A stretch of DNA of 64,000 bases, taken from NCBI GenBank assembly GCA_026182355.1, contig JAPFBL010000377.1, positions 248,001 to 312,000 of the forward strand, given 5' to 3'. The notes under the pieces are model-generated. The model was not told the DNA's origin. It ran no database searches and worked only from the letters and a program-made list of their open reading frames with translations. Shown piece after piece: positions 30,593 through 42,746 of the stretch (positions are counted from its first letter, which is position 1; every line of letters starts with the position of its first letter). The position numbers and the translations under genes are program-made. Source of the DNA: Hermatobates lingyangjiaoensis. Taxonomy: Eukaryota; Arthropoda; Insecta; Hemiptera; Hermatobatidae.

Positions 30593-31539
30593 AATTGTAT
30601 AAAAACTATTTAAGTATCTATGAAATTAGTTTTTAAATGTGTTTAAACTAAATTCAATCCTATATCATGTTTATTAAAGAAGTAATTTGCCAAATTTCTC
30701 TAATTTCTTAACACTTTATTTTGATTATTTGAGCATTTGTGTTAATGAAAATAATGAATTTTTTAAAGGTAATTCAGCAAAAAGAAACTTTATTTATGGT
30801 AATAATTTCCTTTTAAAATTATTAAAATTGGATTTGTTTTATTTTAGTAATTACCGAATAAACCTCAAAATGTTTAAAATATTTTTCTTAACTTACTTCA
30901 GTATATTTGTTTGTGATATATATTTTATATCAAAGAAATATATATCACAAAGAATAGATTAAGATATATGGTTATGATTTTTGTTTTAGGATATTCATGT
31001 TTGTAATATATTTATAGATCACTGAGTTGTTACCAGTCTTCAGAGTGATTCACATCTATTTTGCTGATGACGAAGCCATCAAAATATAGCAGTGAGTTTC
31101 TGTTTCATTTCTGTGTGTTATTTTTTGTGAATATAGTTTACATATATATATTAATAGTTGGATTTTTATTAAATGTCATTTTTCGTTTTGGTTCTTTTGT
31201 TGTTGGCTTTGAAAAAGGTTTAGTTTGAAAAGGAACTTGAAAGGATATGGGGAGAAACATACTTTATTTATTTAAATAAGAAATGAATACCAGATCTGTG
31301 TTTTTGTTTGAGTACCACATTTAGTTGTGTTTAAACAAAACTAAAGTTTGTTTACATATGAAAAAGATGAACATTCCATATCAGTTGCATTTAATTTTTC
31401 AATAAATATTAAATATGGCTCCTGACTTTACTTCACTATTCAATTTTGCCTTACTGAAATTTGAGGTTGACAACCTTCTGTTGTAGAAGAATACATGAGG
31501 GTTTTCCTATTTTCTAATACAGACTGTTAAATGTCGTTT
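30593..31539. other. AT-rich stretch with one ribozyme relic
   Basis: Open frames at 30687-30962 are AT-driven and without motif. Contains the hammerhead-like relic at 31058-31096. Confidence 0.5.
31058..31096 (+). ncRNA. Hammerhead-like relic, AUAU-type
   Basis: Perfect core CUGAUGA (31064-31070), weak stem II (GA/UC), AAAA instead of GAAA, AUAUA, and a following GCAGTGAGTTTCTG similar to the sequence after other PLE ribozymes. The related motif at 54543 suggests a family. G12 is missing, so activity is doubtful. Confidence 0.4.
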
Positions 31540-33180
31540 TATTATCAATTTTTACTTTACTATAAATAAAGTACAGTGATTATGAAAAAATTGTTCTTGA
31601 GGTTTTGACAGAATTACATGTTTTGAGGTCCCAGAGGTTGTTTTATGAAGTTTTTTGATGATGTCTTTGTGTGAGTGGGTGGGTGCGTGTGTTAGCATTG
31701 CTTGTTACCACGCTACGGTCCAGAATCTTTGATGGATCAAGTTCATATTTTATACAAAAATGGGCCCCATTTAGACGAAGATCCCTATTGTTTGGGAAGA
31801 ATTATGCATGATGGGAAAGTCACTTTTTTTGCCAAAAACCGTTTTTTTTAAAACATTTATTTCTCCTAAACTGATAACCCTAGAGTTTTGAAATTTTGAC
31901 ATTATCTTTGAGGTTACAAATGGAACAAACGAAAAATATATTCAGAATTTTAAAACAACAGGAAATATTTTTTTTTTAATAAAATGTAAAAATTTTGACT
32001 TATAATTCAATCTAAAACCTTGTGAGAGCGATACAAGCCATACTGTTAAACAGATCACAATGAAACTATGCCTAAAAATAGAACATTATGTGTAGAATGA
32101 GTTGAGATATTTTTTTTCAAAATTACCTTCGCTAAAGGGGCGTTAGAGTACGATTTCTGTTTTCAGAAAATGATTTTTTGACGCGAAACGGCTCGTTAAA
32201 AAATAATGAAAATTTGACCAAAAATGGAACAAAAAATTAGCAATTCATAAAAAAAAAATTATGAAGTTTCAATTACGGGAAAGAGCAATAACGATATAAA
32301 AACTCTTTGTTTATCCTAGACTAAGAGATCACCTGCTATACTTGTCGAATTTTTTGTATTTTTTTTTATTGTTTACATTGACTTAGAAATTTTTTGAGCG
32401 ATTCGACTGAGATAAAATGGATATTTATAAAGGAACAATTTAAATTGTTTATTGACTTATAAGGGATGTAAGAGGAATAATATTGTGCAGGTAAATGATA
32501 ACACTCATTAAAAAAAAATTCGTATATATGTTATTTGACAAAGGGGAAGGAAAATGATCTTATTAAATGCTAAGAAGCCATAGAATTCCCAGTATAATAA
32601 TTCTGTTAAAAATCAAAAATGTAAAAGATAATTCAAAATATAAATCTTTCGTTTAGAGATTAATAACTGTAATTATCGTACATCTTTAATTAACAAATCA
32701 CCTTAAAACAACATTTTCTTCGTTGTTTAAGATGTTTTTCAGAGAAAAAAAGGGTATTTTACCGTTTCAAATTTCAAATTTTACATTAATATTCAATGTA
32801 GAAGGATGTCAAGTAAACGATGTAAGAAATCTACTGGCTATTTGAACAATAGCCAATATTCTCTTGTAGGATAATATTTCGTTTCAAGAAATGTTCACAT
32901 TGGTTTTTCAAAAATGTTATTACTGCTGTAGTTATACTAATGAAATTATTTGCAAATAATAAATTATTTGTGATGTACAAAAATAAGCTTATAAATTGAT
33001 ATGTCCTTCAATCACTGTCTGTACTACCTCACGAATGCAATGCTAATAATTATATCCCATTTAGATATTTATGTTATGCTTAAATGATACGTTATGTTTT
33101 ATATACTCAAGAAATTTGACATTGAGTTACTTATAGTAAAGTAGAGTATAGGCCACTCCAGATTTTTTACATTGTTTACG
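31540..33180 (+). mobile_element. Repeat X copy B (longest copy)
   Basis: Longest copy of the dispersed repeat. Starts near TTTACTTTACTATAAATAAAGT and ends near TAAAGTAGAGTATAGGCCACT; these ends are weakly inverted. Internal landmarks: TGAGTGGGTGGGTGCGTG, TTGTTACCACGCTACGG, AATGGGCCCCATTT, GATTTCTGTTTTCAG and TTTACATTGACTTAG. No coding frame. Probably a non-autonomous DNA element, but I cannot place it in a superfamily. Confidence 0.7.
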
Positions 33181-34405
33181 TTGACTTAGAATATTTTTGA
33201 GTGAATTGACCGAAATAATATAATGTTTATAGATATAATGAAAATTTTGAAATGATTTAGCGACTGTATGTGATATAAAAAGAATATAATTCTTGTATGT
33301 ATAAATTCAACGACAATAGAGCATATTAAACATATAATTTCTGATTCTTTTCATGGTATGATGAGTTTGTCTAACAAAATGTTCTAATCGATCTACATGT
33401 TGCAACATTCTACAAGGATTAATATCAGATGCTGATTTTTTTATGTTTATGAACGACATTATTTTTGGTTAATACTGAAGTTTGTGGAATGAACTTTTTC
33501 ATCCTGTAAGAGACCTTCTATGTTTTCAACTAATATCATTTTTTTCACTATTCTTGTCCAATAGTTCATACCATTATACTTAAAAATTTCAAGCTTCCAG
33601 CTTTTAAATTTAAAATTGTACAGAAAAGTCGGCTTCGAACTTGATTTGAGAATACAAAAGTCGCTATTTACCTACATATTTTTTCTCAATATACATTTAC
33701 AGCTAAGTGTAGAGTACAGCACGTGATAAAAAATAACATTCTCTCAGAGTAAATTGGATTTTTATGATTTTTGACTAAGGGAAAGAAAAGTGAGTTTTTA
33801 AAAAACTCTAGCATGCCATAAAATTTCCAGTATAATAATTTGATAAAAGACTAAAAATGTAGAACATTATTCGGAATTAAAAAAAAATTCTTTTAATAAT
33901 AATAAATGAAATTAACCTACATCTTAAATTAAAAATTGTCTTAAAACGTCATTTTTTCTTACATATTTTTGACATTTCAGACAAAAAATTTGTGGTGCTT
34001 TTAATATACTTAAAATATTTTTAATTTCTAAATGGGAAAATTTGTCTTAAGTATTAAATGTAGAAGGAGGTCAGATAAACTATGTAAGAGATCCACTGGC
34101 TATTGGAGCAAAAGCCATGCTTTCTTGTGGGAAATTATTTCGTACAATCAAATTTTTAATTTACTTTCTATAATGTTATTACTGCTGTAGTTATACTAAT
34201 GATTGTATAACTGTTAATTGTGTGACATAAAAAAAAGTGGATCAATCACTATCTGTACTACTTCAGGAATGAAAGACTAATAAACATCTCCCTTTTAGAC
34301 GATTATATTATGCTTAAATGAGACATTATATATTATATACCCAAGAAGTTTGATATTAAGTTTACTTACAGTAAAGTTGAGTGTAGGCCACTCCAGATCT
34401 TTTAC
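33130..34405 (+). mobile_element. Repeat X copy D, diverged
   Basis: Begins with a second ACATTGTTTACGTTGACTTAG block (33168) and ends with CAGTAAAGTTGAGTGTAGGCC (34370). Between them GAAGGAGGTCAGATAAAC and AGATCCACTGGCTATTGG correspond to copy B at lower identity. B and D lie head to tail and share the GGCCACTCCAGAT junction. Confidence 0.65.
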
Positions 34406-35400
34406 TATGCTATATTACACTCAAGATAGATAATAATACGAATAAAATATAGTGCAAATTTAGAAACATAAGAACATTTTTTGAAGATTTTCGTTTAGTA
34501 GCAAAATATAGTTATAGAAGATTGACAATTAAGTACTAACTCTGTTTGATATTATAAGGTAAAATTCTATACGACGTGAACAGAAAAAGAATTTTCAATA
34601 TACTGCTTACTGATGTCGGTATGCCTGGTTTGAATTTTCAAGCAGGTGGCAAATCGCTGTCATCGCCTTTCTGGGGTGTTCAAAATGTCCATAGAAAGCT
34701 TGGATTTAGAAAGTAAACCCTTAAATTTGGACAGTCTTTCTTCTACCAGTGATACGCTGCTTCGTATTCTTCAATTCTCATTTAGATAGGATACACATGA
34801 GAATTAACTTTATAAGTTTGAATTTATGAATTTAAATTATTGGATAATTAATAATTCAATAATGCTTGAAATAATGAATGTTTATTCATTAAAAAAAAAA
34901 CTAACTAGAAATAGAACGAATTCAGTTGTGATTCATAGAAATTTATAACTGAATAAAAGATATTGATATGCTCAGATACACTGACTCAAGGGGTTTCTAT
35001 CCCAAGAGAGCTGCCTTCTACTTCTCTAATTATTGGTTTTTTTCCTACTTTTTAAAACCCCTTACCTCGAGTAACCTACTCTGACTCCCATCTATCAAAA
35101 CCTTCAAATTGAAGCCGCATCTTCAATCCTCTCTAAGCTTTACCGTAATTTCCTGGCAAAACCACTTCAAGAATATTGCTTTACAGGAGAACTCAGCAAG
35201 ATGGATATTCAATATAATTTAAACTTTACAGCTCCCAATACCCTTAGGACATAATTACATCTTTGATAGATACCTCACATAATGATGACTTGAATAGTTA
35301 TTACAGTTATATTTCTAAACAAATCTATATCCTCATAAAACTCTGTTAAATGATCTTGTTTAATTGTTTTCTTGCCACCATACATTGTCTGAATAAATAA
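34406..35400. other. No recognisable gene
   Basis: Unassigned DNA with slightly higher GC content at 34970-35200. Confidence 0.45.
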
Positions 35401-35407
35401 TAAAATA

Positions 35408-35486
35408 TACGTAATTTTGTGGGATTCAAACCGAGGACCTTTGCATTGGAAGTCCAGTGTGCTATGCTCTGGGCTATGGGGGTGCT
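35408..35486 (-). pseudogene. tRNA-like sequence or tRNA-derived SINE head
   Basis: On the minus strand GCACCCCCATAGCCCAGAG resembles a tRNA acceptor and D arm (A box), CTTCCAA sits like a seven-base anticodon loop (anticodon would be UCC), and GGTTTGAATCC is a good B box. The anticodon stem and acceptor stem pair badly, so it is not a functional tRNA gene. A pseudo-tRNA or a second SINE family head are both possible. Confidence 0.5.
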
Positions 35487-35889
35487 ATACATCACTATTT
35501 CAAAACCTGATGTATGGTACATGATGTTTTATGAGAATAAGTCAACTAAAGATGAAGCCTTGGGTGTTGTGAACAGGTGAAACTTGGAATACCTGTTATT
35601 TCAGTTTATGCTGGATCATTCAAATGAATACTAAAGAAAACAATGAGTAATATATGACTTTACAAGCAGCGCTATTAAAAACAAAGAAGAATGAAAAATA
35701 AATTCTCTCAACATAAGTCAGGTAAAATTACTCACTCCCGATGTAAAATCTATTTCTGCTATAGAATAAATCTAACCAGTTTTTTCTAGGAAACAACTTA
35801 GTCCCATTTTTGGAATCTTATTGTTGTTTAGAAGATTTTTTTTTTATTGGACATATTTACTTTTAATTCTTGGTGCTACTCTCTGCGCC
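35487..35889. other. No recognisable gene
   Basis: Sequence before the Helitron fragment. Could be upstream Helitron remnant but no motif is visible. Confidence 0.4.
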
Positions 35890-36530
35890 AAGGGGACTTT
35901 TTGCACTTCACTTTTAAAACATAAGCATGAATTCAGAAAAGTCATGTGTACGAGAAATACTGATCTACTGCGCTTATATAATGAAGCAAGACTAATAACT
36001 AAGAAGCTCTACAATAAATTCATTGTTTTGTAAATTTATTGTATCACAGTTTAAAGGGGAAATAAATTTAATTAATTCCATGATTGAAATTTGTTTTACC
36101 AAAAGAGGGCAACATTTCTTTTGATTCAATTAGGCTTTGCAATGACTATTCATAACTCTCAAGGAGAAACTCTACAGAATGTTTTAGTTCATTTAGGTAA
36201 AGCAATATATAAATCCATTGTTTGTAAAATTATCGCATCACAGTTACAAGGGGAAATAGTTTTAATTAATTCCATGATTGAAATTTATTTTATTTAAAGA
36301 AGGCAACATTTCTTTTTCAAGGATTCACTTTCCAATTAAGTTAGCATTTGCCATGACTATTCATAAGTCTCAAGGAGTGACTCTACAGAAATGTTTAGTT
36401 CATTTCGGTAAAGCAGTATTTCAACATGACCAGTTACATGTGCTCTCAGTAGGGGCATTTAGATTTTATCTGTATTTACGTGAACATGATTGCATTAAAA
36501 AGGAAGGTGATAGATGACCCAACGGGTCAA
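35890..36530 (+). pseudogene. Helitron RepHel helicase C-terminal fragment with internal duplication
   Basis: KVMCTRNTDLLRLYNEARLI followed by TKKLYNKFIV (35938-36030) corresponds to the IMLLRN-LCNGTRL block. LGFAMTIHNSQGETLQNVLV (36133) and LAFAMTIHKSQGVTLQKCLV (36342) are two copies of the conserved AFAMTINKSQGQTL helicase motif, and VFQHDQLHVLSVG (about 36417) matches VFSHGQLYVALSR. The duplication (36021-36215 and 36216 to about 36420) repeats about 195 bp in tandem. Frame shifts occur between segments. No 3' hairpin with CTAG was found downstream. Confidence 0.75.
36021..36420. repeat. Tandem duplication inside Helitron fragment
   Basis: Copy 1 at 36021-36215 and copy 2 at 36216-36420 share CATTGTTT, AATTAATTCCATGATTGAAA, GGCAACATTTCTTTT and the AMTIH-SQG coding block. 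Copy 2 contains 15-20 extra bases that restore the natural reading IKLAFAMTIH. Confidence 0.75.
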
Positions 36531-37690
36531 GGGTAGTCTAGTTAACAATATTGTTTAGCTGTTAAAAAAGTTGAACATGAAAATATCATTGCCAAGTGTG
36601 ATGAAGTTGTCATTTATTTCTCTAGTTTAATGCTGGCCCATTTAGCTTTATTCTGTTTCTTCGTAAAAACAAAAATAAAAAAAATACTATAGTAAAGTTT
36701 CATTGTAATTATAATATTACTCATTATAGAATATCAAATATAAAATTTTAGTCCTATATGATGAGGAGTTGAGTTATAAACAGATATTTCTTCTGGAAAG
36801 AACCTTCTCTGTAATTTTTGTATCTGCAAGATTTTGAACTGCAGAGGTCCATCCTTTCTGATTAAGTCCAAATAAAAGAAAGCATTTAAGATTTTGAACC
36901 CATAAGAACAAAATAAAATTTAGCCATTGTAATTTGAAACACATAAATTAAGATATTTTTATATAATTATTAAACTCGTATATTTTTCACAAATTTGTGC
37001 TTCCCAGAGCACACCTCCTTCTGTTTACGCTATTACTGATAAGCATACATTTATTTTCTTAATTAAGAGATTTTTTTATGTCGAATTCAAATTTGATTAT
37101 GATATAGATCACTGGTAGAGACATGGTAGAATTTCATTCTTTTCATCCATTTACATTCTTTCTTCTCAATTTATGTAACAACTCTCTACAAATGATAGGT
37201 TAGCCTGGGTACAGATTTTTAGATGAATGCCTTTACATTTACCAACGGTAAAATTACTAAGAATGTTGATACTGTGTAGACAGCCTATATAGTAAGACAG
37301 AGAAAATGTTTATTGTTCTAACCTCCTCCTCTCTGGGAGGGTGCTCAAGCTGTGCGGTGAAGTTGTTTTAGGATGGCCTGCGATAGAGTGACCATTGTGT
37401 CTATTTAACTGACCCGTACACATTGTACTTCTACAATAAAAGAAATTCTAATGTTTTACTTTCATTTGTACTATACTCAATAGTTTGAGCAAATCTTACG
37501 ACAAGGAACTGGTGAAATAGGAAATCACAAAAGGTCACGCAAACTTCAGTTTATACACAGAGTCGGTCAAATGTAAAATATGTTACTGTCACATATCAGA
37601 TCAAATATGGAAAAGAAAATATTCTTTACTTATCGCATAAGTCTAATAGTATTCTATTGTCTATTCACGAAATCAAACACGTAAAGGTAC
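36531..37690. other. No recognisable gene
   Basis: AT-rich non-coding DNA. Confidence 0.5.
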
Positions 37691-37850
37691 TTATTGTAGG
37701 GTAAAAAGCTAATGAAATGGTCTCCACATATAAAAATTTAATGGTATAAACAACGCGTTTCGAACACATAGTGTTCTTCCTCAGGCATTAACTAAGGGTG
37801 AGTGTCTGTGGTACAACTGACACTCAATGTTTACGTTATGTTTGCAACGT
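37691..37850 (-). mobile_element. PLE-type 3' end with ACGCGU ribozyme
   Basis: Shares TTGTAGGGTAAAAAGCTAAT and the following block with 50924-50985 and, inverted, with 51340-51392. This side is the element terminus and the hammerhead lies about 50 bp inside. Confidence 0.6.
37748..37788 (-). ncRNA. Hammerhead ribozyme, ACGCGU family
   Basis: Minus strand: core CUGAGGA, unpaired A, stem II GAACAC/GUGUUC (six perfect pairs, loop UAU), GAAA, self-complementary ACGCGU, U at the cleavage site. Stem I is weak (C-G, G-U, A-U). The three-pair stem III would favour dimers more than ACGU does. Confidence 0.65.
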
Positions 37851-38203
37851 AAAGGTATGTTTGTGAAAGTGATTGGACATCCAAAGAAATGATAACATTA
37901 TCAAATAACACTTGACTTGAGGGAGCTTGTTTTAATTGTAGTGAGTTTTACATTTTTTTTAATTTTGCATGTAATATAACCGAGATAATTCTCTATATAT
38001 TTATAATGTTCATAAGAAGGACTAACAATGAATGATACTTTGGAGCTTGGGAAATATCCAGTCCTGCACAAAGTTCCTAGCATATACGAGTATATTTGTG
38101 ACTCTATTTCATTGTACGAGTTATTTATACCTGATAGAGACCTGTGGATTTGTTGTTACAATCTTCAACAATTTTGCTGACTGTATTATATAATGACGAT
38201 GAT
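37851..38203. other. No recognisable gene
   Basis: AT-rich sequence before a SINE. Confidence 0.5.
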
Positions 38204-38457
38204 AGGGAGGCAGGTTAACTCAGTGGCAACGTGATCGCCTCTGACTGGCAGTTCCGAGGTTCAATACCCACTCTGGCTCTCTATTTATTCACGTAAAACG
38301 GAAACAAATCTGAACATGTTCCTCGAAGAGGACGTTAAGCAGTCAATTTAGGACTCCCAATGTAGAATCAGTCTTCTTTGTGTAGTATCGCAAAGGTCTA
38401 ATGTCCGTCTATGTGTGTTCCCTTGAGGGGAACTGCCACTGCATCTAACCTAACCTA
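38204..38457 (+). mobile_element. tRNA-derived SINE, nearly full length
   Basis: Head: GTTAACTCAGTGGCAACGTG (A box) and GAGGTTCAATACCC (B box). Body: TATTTATTCACG, GAGGACGTTAAGCAGTC. 3' block: GGGGAACTGCCACTGCA followed by TCTAACCTAACCTA. It corresponds along its length to the minus-strand copy at 60306-60618. The head resembles a tRNA in the A and B boxes, so internal RNA polymerase III transcription is expected from family knowledge. Confidence 0.85.
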
Positions 38458-39969
38458 TTCACTATAATGGATCTCTTCTTATAATCGAAAATGTTTGACT
38501 AGTTTCTCAGAAAACTTTCATTTTTGTTTTATAATCCTCTTCTTTCATTAAAACTATGTCATCAGATTTGTTACTTTTAAAAATTACAAACATCCTTATG
38601 TTCTTTTAAGAATTTACGAGTTTTATTAAAACAGAGTTATATATAAACATTTTCTTTTTCGATCGTTTAAGACAACGAGAAAAATAAAGAAACATACATG
38701 CATCAAATAATAATACCGATTACAATACGTAAATATATAACAATGACGTAAAACAACTAGCGAGAAAAAAGAGAAAATATTCTTTCAAAGTATATTGTGA
38801 CAATAAAAAGGTTAGTAAATGAACCATGTGTATAAGGGTCATCATGTGTTTATAAAAACACTGATTGAAGTATTGCTTCATATTTGTGGCCTAGATTCAT
38901 TACGGTAATCACCTTTAGTCAAAAAATATACCTGTTATAATGTGTGACATTGTAACGTTTATTTCATTTAAAAGCACCAGAATGGTTTTTAAAAGAACAA
39001 TAAGCAACATTAATTGTCGAGGTTGAAAATCGTTTGAGGAAACGTTCATTAGGGAAATATAGGTCTATTTGCAAAATAAATGACATTCTGTACAGCAGGG
39101 AAGAGAATTAAAAACAGCTCGAGATTTAAATAATTCTCAGTCTCATTGTAACAGGGGTGAATCTCAAGAGAGGCTTTGTTCTACCTTGGCATCATTAAGA
39201 TTCAGAGCTTAGTAGAAATAACTTGAAAAATGAGATAAGCTTTTTAAAAACTTTATCAAATAAACCATTCTACGGAGCAAAGCTGATGTTAGAGACTTAA
39301 TAAAATAAAGTATTTATGAAAGAAGTGTCAGAGATTTAATCTTCAGAAGTGTAAAGACACACTAGAGTCTATTCTATATTGAGTAAAACTTGAGTGGCAA
39401 TCTAGTAACACTTTTTGTGAAAATCATAGCATATGCTTAGAGAGCTCAAATGAGATCCATGCATAATTAATGCTCATTCAATTAAATGTGAACTTTGTAT
39501 TCATTCAATGCGTTATATATAATAATCAGTCACAAACTGTTCAGACATACTCATTTTATACAATTAGTAGGGACATTATTTGCGGTATAAGTAATGTTTT
39601 TTCATCAGTAATATTTTTGTTGTTTAATTTTATTATTTAATAAGAGAGGTAATATGCTGGAAATAATTATGTAAGTTGAATTATATCTTTATAGTCATTG
39701 ATCTAATGAATAATTAATAATAATAATTATCTTATTAAACTAATTTCAAGTCATTACCTATATTTTAGAAGATATAATTAATATTTGTTTGAGCCTATTT
39801 CTGAGTTATTACTCCTTTTGTTTTAACTATATTATGTTTAAATTAGTTTGATCGTCAATTGTTTTGACTGTCAACTGTTTAATCGTTTTGATCGTCTTAT
39901 GACGTTTGGGAAATAATGGCTAAAATAAATTGTTTGCATAAGTGAGGGAAGTTATTTTTGAATTCGTGT
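38458..39969. other. No recognisable gene
   Basis: AT-rich non-coding DNA. Nothing identified. Confidence 0.5.
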
Positions 39970-40105
39970 TATATAAGGCCTTTAACCTTCCTCCTAGTTC
40001 AGTCTGTTCTCTCTCACGCTCTCCCTCTCTCTCTCTTATACCAATTGAACACTCTTTTGTTTACGCAAGTTTCGACCTATTTTTTTCTTCTTCTCACAAC
40101 CTCTT
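39970..40105 (+). promoter_or_regulatory. Core promoter-like TATA + initiator
   Basis: TATATAA at 39970-39976 lies 31 bp before the A of TTCAGTC (A at 40101 minus 100, i.e. 40001), the spacing and sequence of an arthropod TATA plus Inr promoter. A CT-rich leader follows (40006-40036). There is no convincing coding sequence downstream; open frames at 39942-40329 are translations of pyrimidine-rich DNA. A solo LTR is one explanation, since GTAACA at 40570-40575 could be an LTR end, but no matching second copy was found. Confidence 0.35.
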
Positions 40106-41427
40106 GTCTGTTATACTCTCAGCTGTCACTCCTGCTAGCTATCTTATTTATCTCTTACTCTTCTGCCAGGTCTGTTTGGTTGACTCTTCCTCTGACCTTT
40201 AGGGGTTATAGTCTGTTTTTTGACCCTTTCAGTATAATTCTTTCTGCCGTCCTCTTTAATCTTCTAGTTCTCTCTCTACTACTCTGTGTGGTAGCAAATA
40301 ATAGCATGGCAGTTCATTTTCGTCAATAGCATACACAAACAAATATCTCTATACCTTTATCTGTTCCTCCAAATAGCTAGTGATTTCTCTAGATATAACA
40401 CCTTATTTAAAGACTGAATATGACAAATATTTGAGCTTTTTGATTTGTATCTACGTTTCACAAAACTTGCGTTTGTTGAAACTCTATCTAAACCGCGTTA
40501 CAAATAAACAAATAAGTTCTTACATACTATTCTTGAGCATCTTCTTTAGTTAGTCGCGTCTTGTGTGGGGTAACATTTTTGTTATTTTTGTAATTCCTAT
40601 CATAGGAGTACTAAATAACTCTCCTCTAGAATACATGCGGTACCCAGTCAATGTATTGAATACTTCATACTTAATTAAAGCATTCATTGTATACTTTATA
40701 CTCTATCAAAGAATTGAACAGGAATACTCATTCTATACAATGTTTTGCTACATGCAGTCAATGCTTACTCATACATACTTCACATTCATTTAGTGCTTAT
40801 ACATGTTATATTCAGCCAACGAAGTGTGCAGTCATGTTCATTAACTTGATTGTCCTCGTCAAGTTCAGTCAATTCTACATTTCATACCAGTTATATATAC
40901 TGTAAGCTCCATAAATTGTATACTAGAATTAGCTTTATGATAATTCAATACATTGTATGACCAATACAATAATTGGTCATACAATGATTAATTGTTTAAT
41001 TAATCAATTTTTTTTATTTAATACAATGTAACATGGGTTATAGTCTGTTTATCAAAATATAGTCTTTATAGTGTATCAACATATTTAATTATTTGAAGTT
41101 CAAATAATTAAGCAATAATTTAATTCAAAATCTATTTAAATTGCTAAGTCACACTTAGCAATTTATATTATATTGTCAAAATAATTTGAATGAATTTTCA
41201 AATTCATTTCATTGCAAGGTTGACTTTGAATAGTATGTTTTTATGTTTTTTTATGTTTTTATGTTTTTATGTTTTAAACATATAATATCGCATATATGTA
41301 ATAAAATATTAACGATATTTCAAAATAATTTGAAATAAAAATCAACATTGTAGCAAAAATCACTTTTATCTGTAACTACTTTGGAAACTGGCCATCAATT
41401 TGAAGAGGAGGCAATTAGAAAAGATAA
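40106..41427. other. No recognisable gene; T-rich minisatellite
   Basis: Contains inverted AT-rich repeats near 40940-41200 and a tandem GTTTTTAT-type repeat at 41238-41275. No coding domain. Confidence 0.45.
41238..41275. repeat. (ATGTTTTT)n-like tandem repeat
   Basis: Four to five imperfect units of TATGTTTTT. Confidence 0.85.
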
Positions 41428-42746
41428 CATTAAAGTCGGATATCGGAACGAAATTAATCTCTTGGAGAAAAAACATTCGAGTTAAGGTGTTTGAAATTCA
41501 TAAAGATTTAAATATTGTGTTTATTTTTCAAAAAAATATTATATATTGAGCAGTTTTATCCTAATAAGCATTTGGTAGTTTTAAATATATTTCAGTCTAG
41601 CTATGTCTTATAAAATATATGTATTATATTCCAGTGCTCTCTTCCTTCTGTTAGAACTAAATATTTTAAAGTTGGAAGCAAATTCAATTTAATATAAATC
41701 GTCTCTTTAAAACAGTTTTTAAAAAAGAAAAAAGTAAATTTTCATTGAAAGATATTATCAGAAGAAAAGTTTGACTAAATATAAATCTTCATTCTTCATG
41801 AGCTTTCTTTTTCTCTCCTTTGAAGAAAATTTAATCAGGTTGTTGATGACCGGTATTCAGTTTTAGTAAAGAAATATTTTTAAGAAAAGATATTCCATTT
41901 GCAAATTGAAATTTAAATTTATACTTTAAGAGATTTCCTGTCAAGAAATAAAAAGAAATATTTTTTTCCTGTACAGCTTGAAGAAAGAAGTTTCAAGCTA
42001 AGTTTTTTGTTTGTGTTTTTTTTTTTAAGTTAGAAATGTTTACCGTTATTAGAGTTGTTTAGTTGTTTGTTGAAAGACAAACTGGATTCAAGTTGGTAGA
42101 GTCAAACAATAAGCCGTACATTCGGGGGTGTTTTCGAATTGCCGGCTTGACTGAAGGGTCACTAAGTTTCGCTTAGATTTCGACTTTTATAATGGCTGGT
42201 GAGAAGGGATCCTGCACTGCAGTTGGGCATAACGACCTCATAGGGGTGAAAGCTGGTCAGATTTATGACTCTGTTTATCAGCCCTGGACAGTCCTCCGGC
42301 ATAAACCTCCTTACGCCCTATCTGCATTGCCTCCAAACCAAACCTAAACACGAATTAATCACCCCATATAGGTACCGTTTATCAAACTACTTCTCTTCTT
42401 CCACTCCACTTTAAATCCTCTTTATTTTTATTATTCTGTTTCTACAACACAAACGACTTACAGATAAATCAGAGTGCATGCACTTACCGACAGACAGACC
42501 GGCCCACACACATTCATCTCACTCGATTTCGCAGGGTCTACACCCTGACAAAGGTATGAAACTTATTATTACTGGAGGTGAAATTTTTACATCATTTTGA
42601 TATCACTCACACTTTGTATTGTAAGAATACTACATTTATCCATGAAAATATAACTAAATATAAACTGTTAATATATATGCGTATAAAACAACATTGAAGT
42701 CGGATATCAGAACGAAATTAGCCTTTTGGAGGATAAACATTCAAAT
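41428..42746. repeat. Direct repeats flanking a GC-richer insert of unknown nature
   Basis: 41428-41480 and 42692-42746 share CATT-AAGTCGGATATC, GAACGAAATTA and a later AACATTC block in the same orientation, 1.26 kb apart. The interior contains a less AT-rich part (42110-42560) with no frame or motif that I recognise. The arrangement could be an old duplication or remnants of one dispersed repeat. Confidence 0.45.

Noticed and set aside
35408..35486. Functional tRNA-Gly(UCC)
   Set aside because: The B box is good, but anticodon and acceptor stems contain mismatches. Listed only as tRNA-like.
39942..40329. Serine/leucine-rich frames as membrane proteins
   Set aside because: Composition follows from the CT-rich DNA; two overlapping frames look equally hydrophobic.
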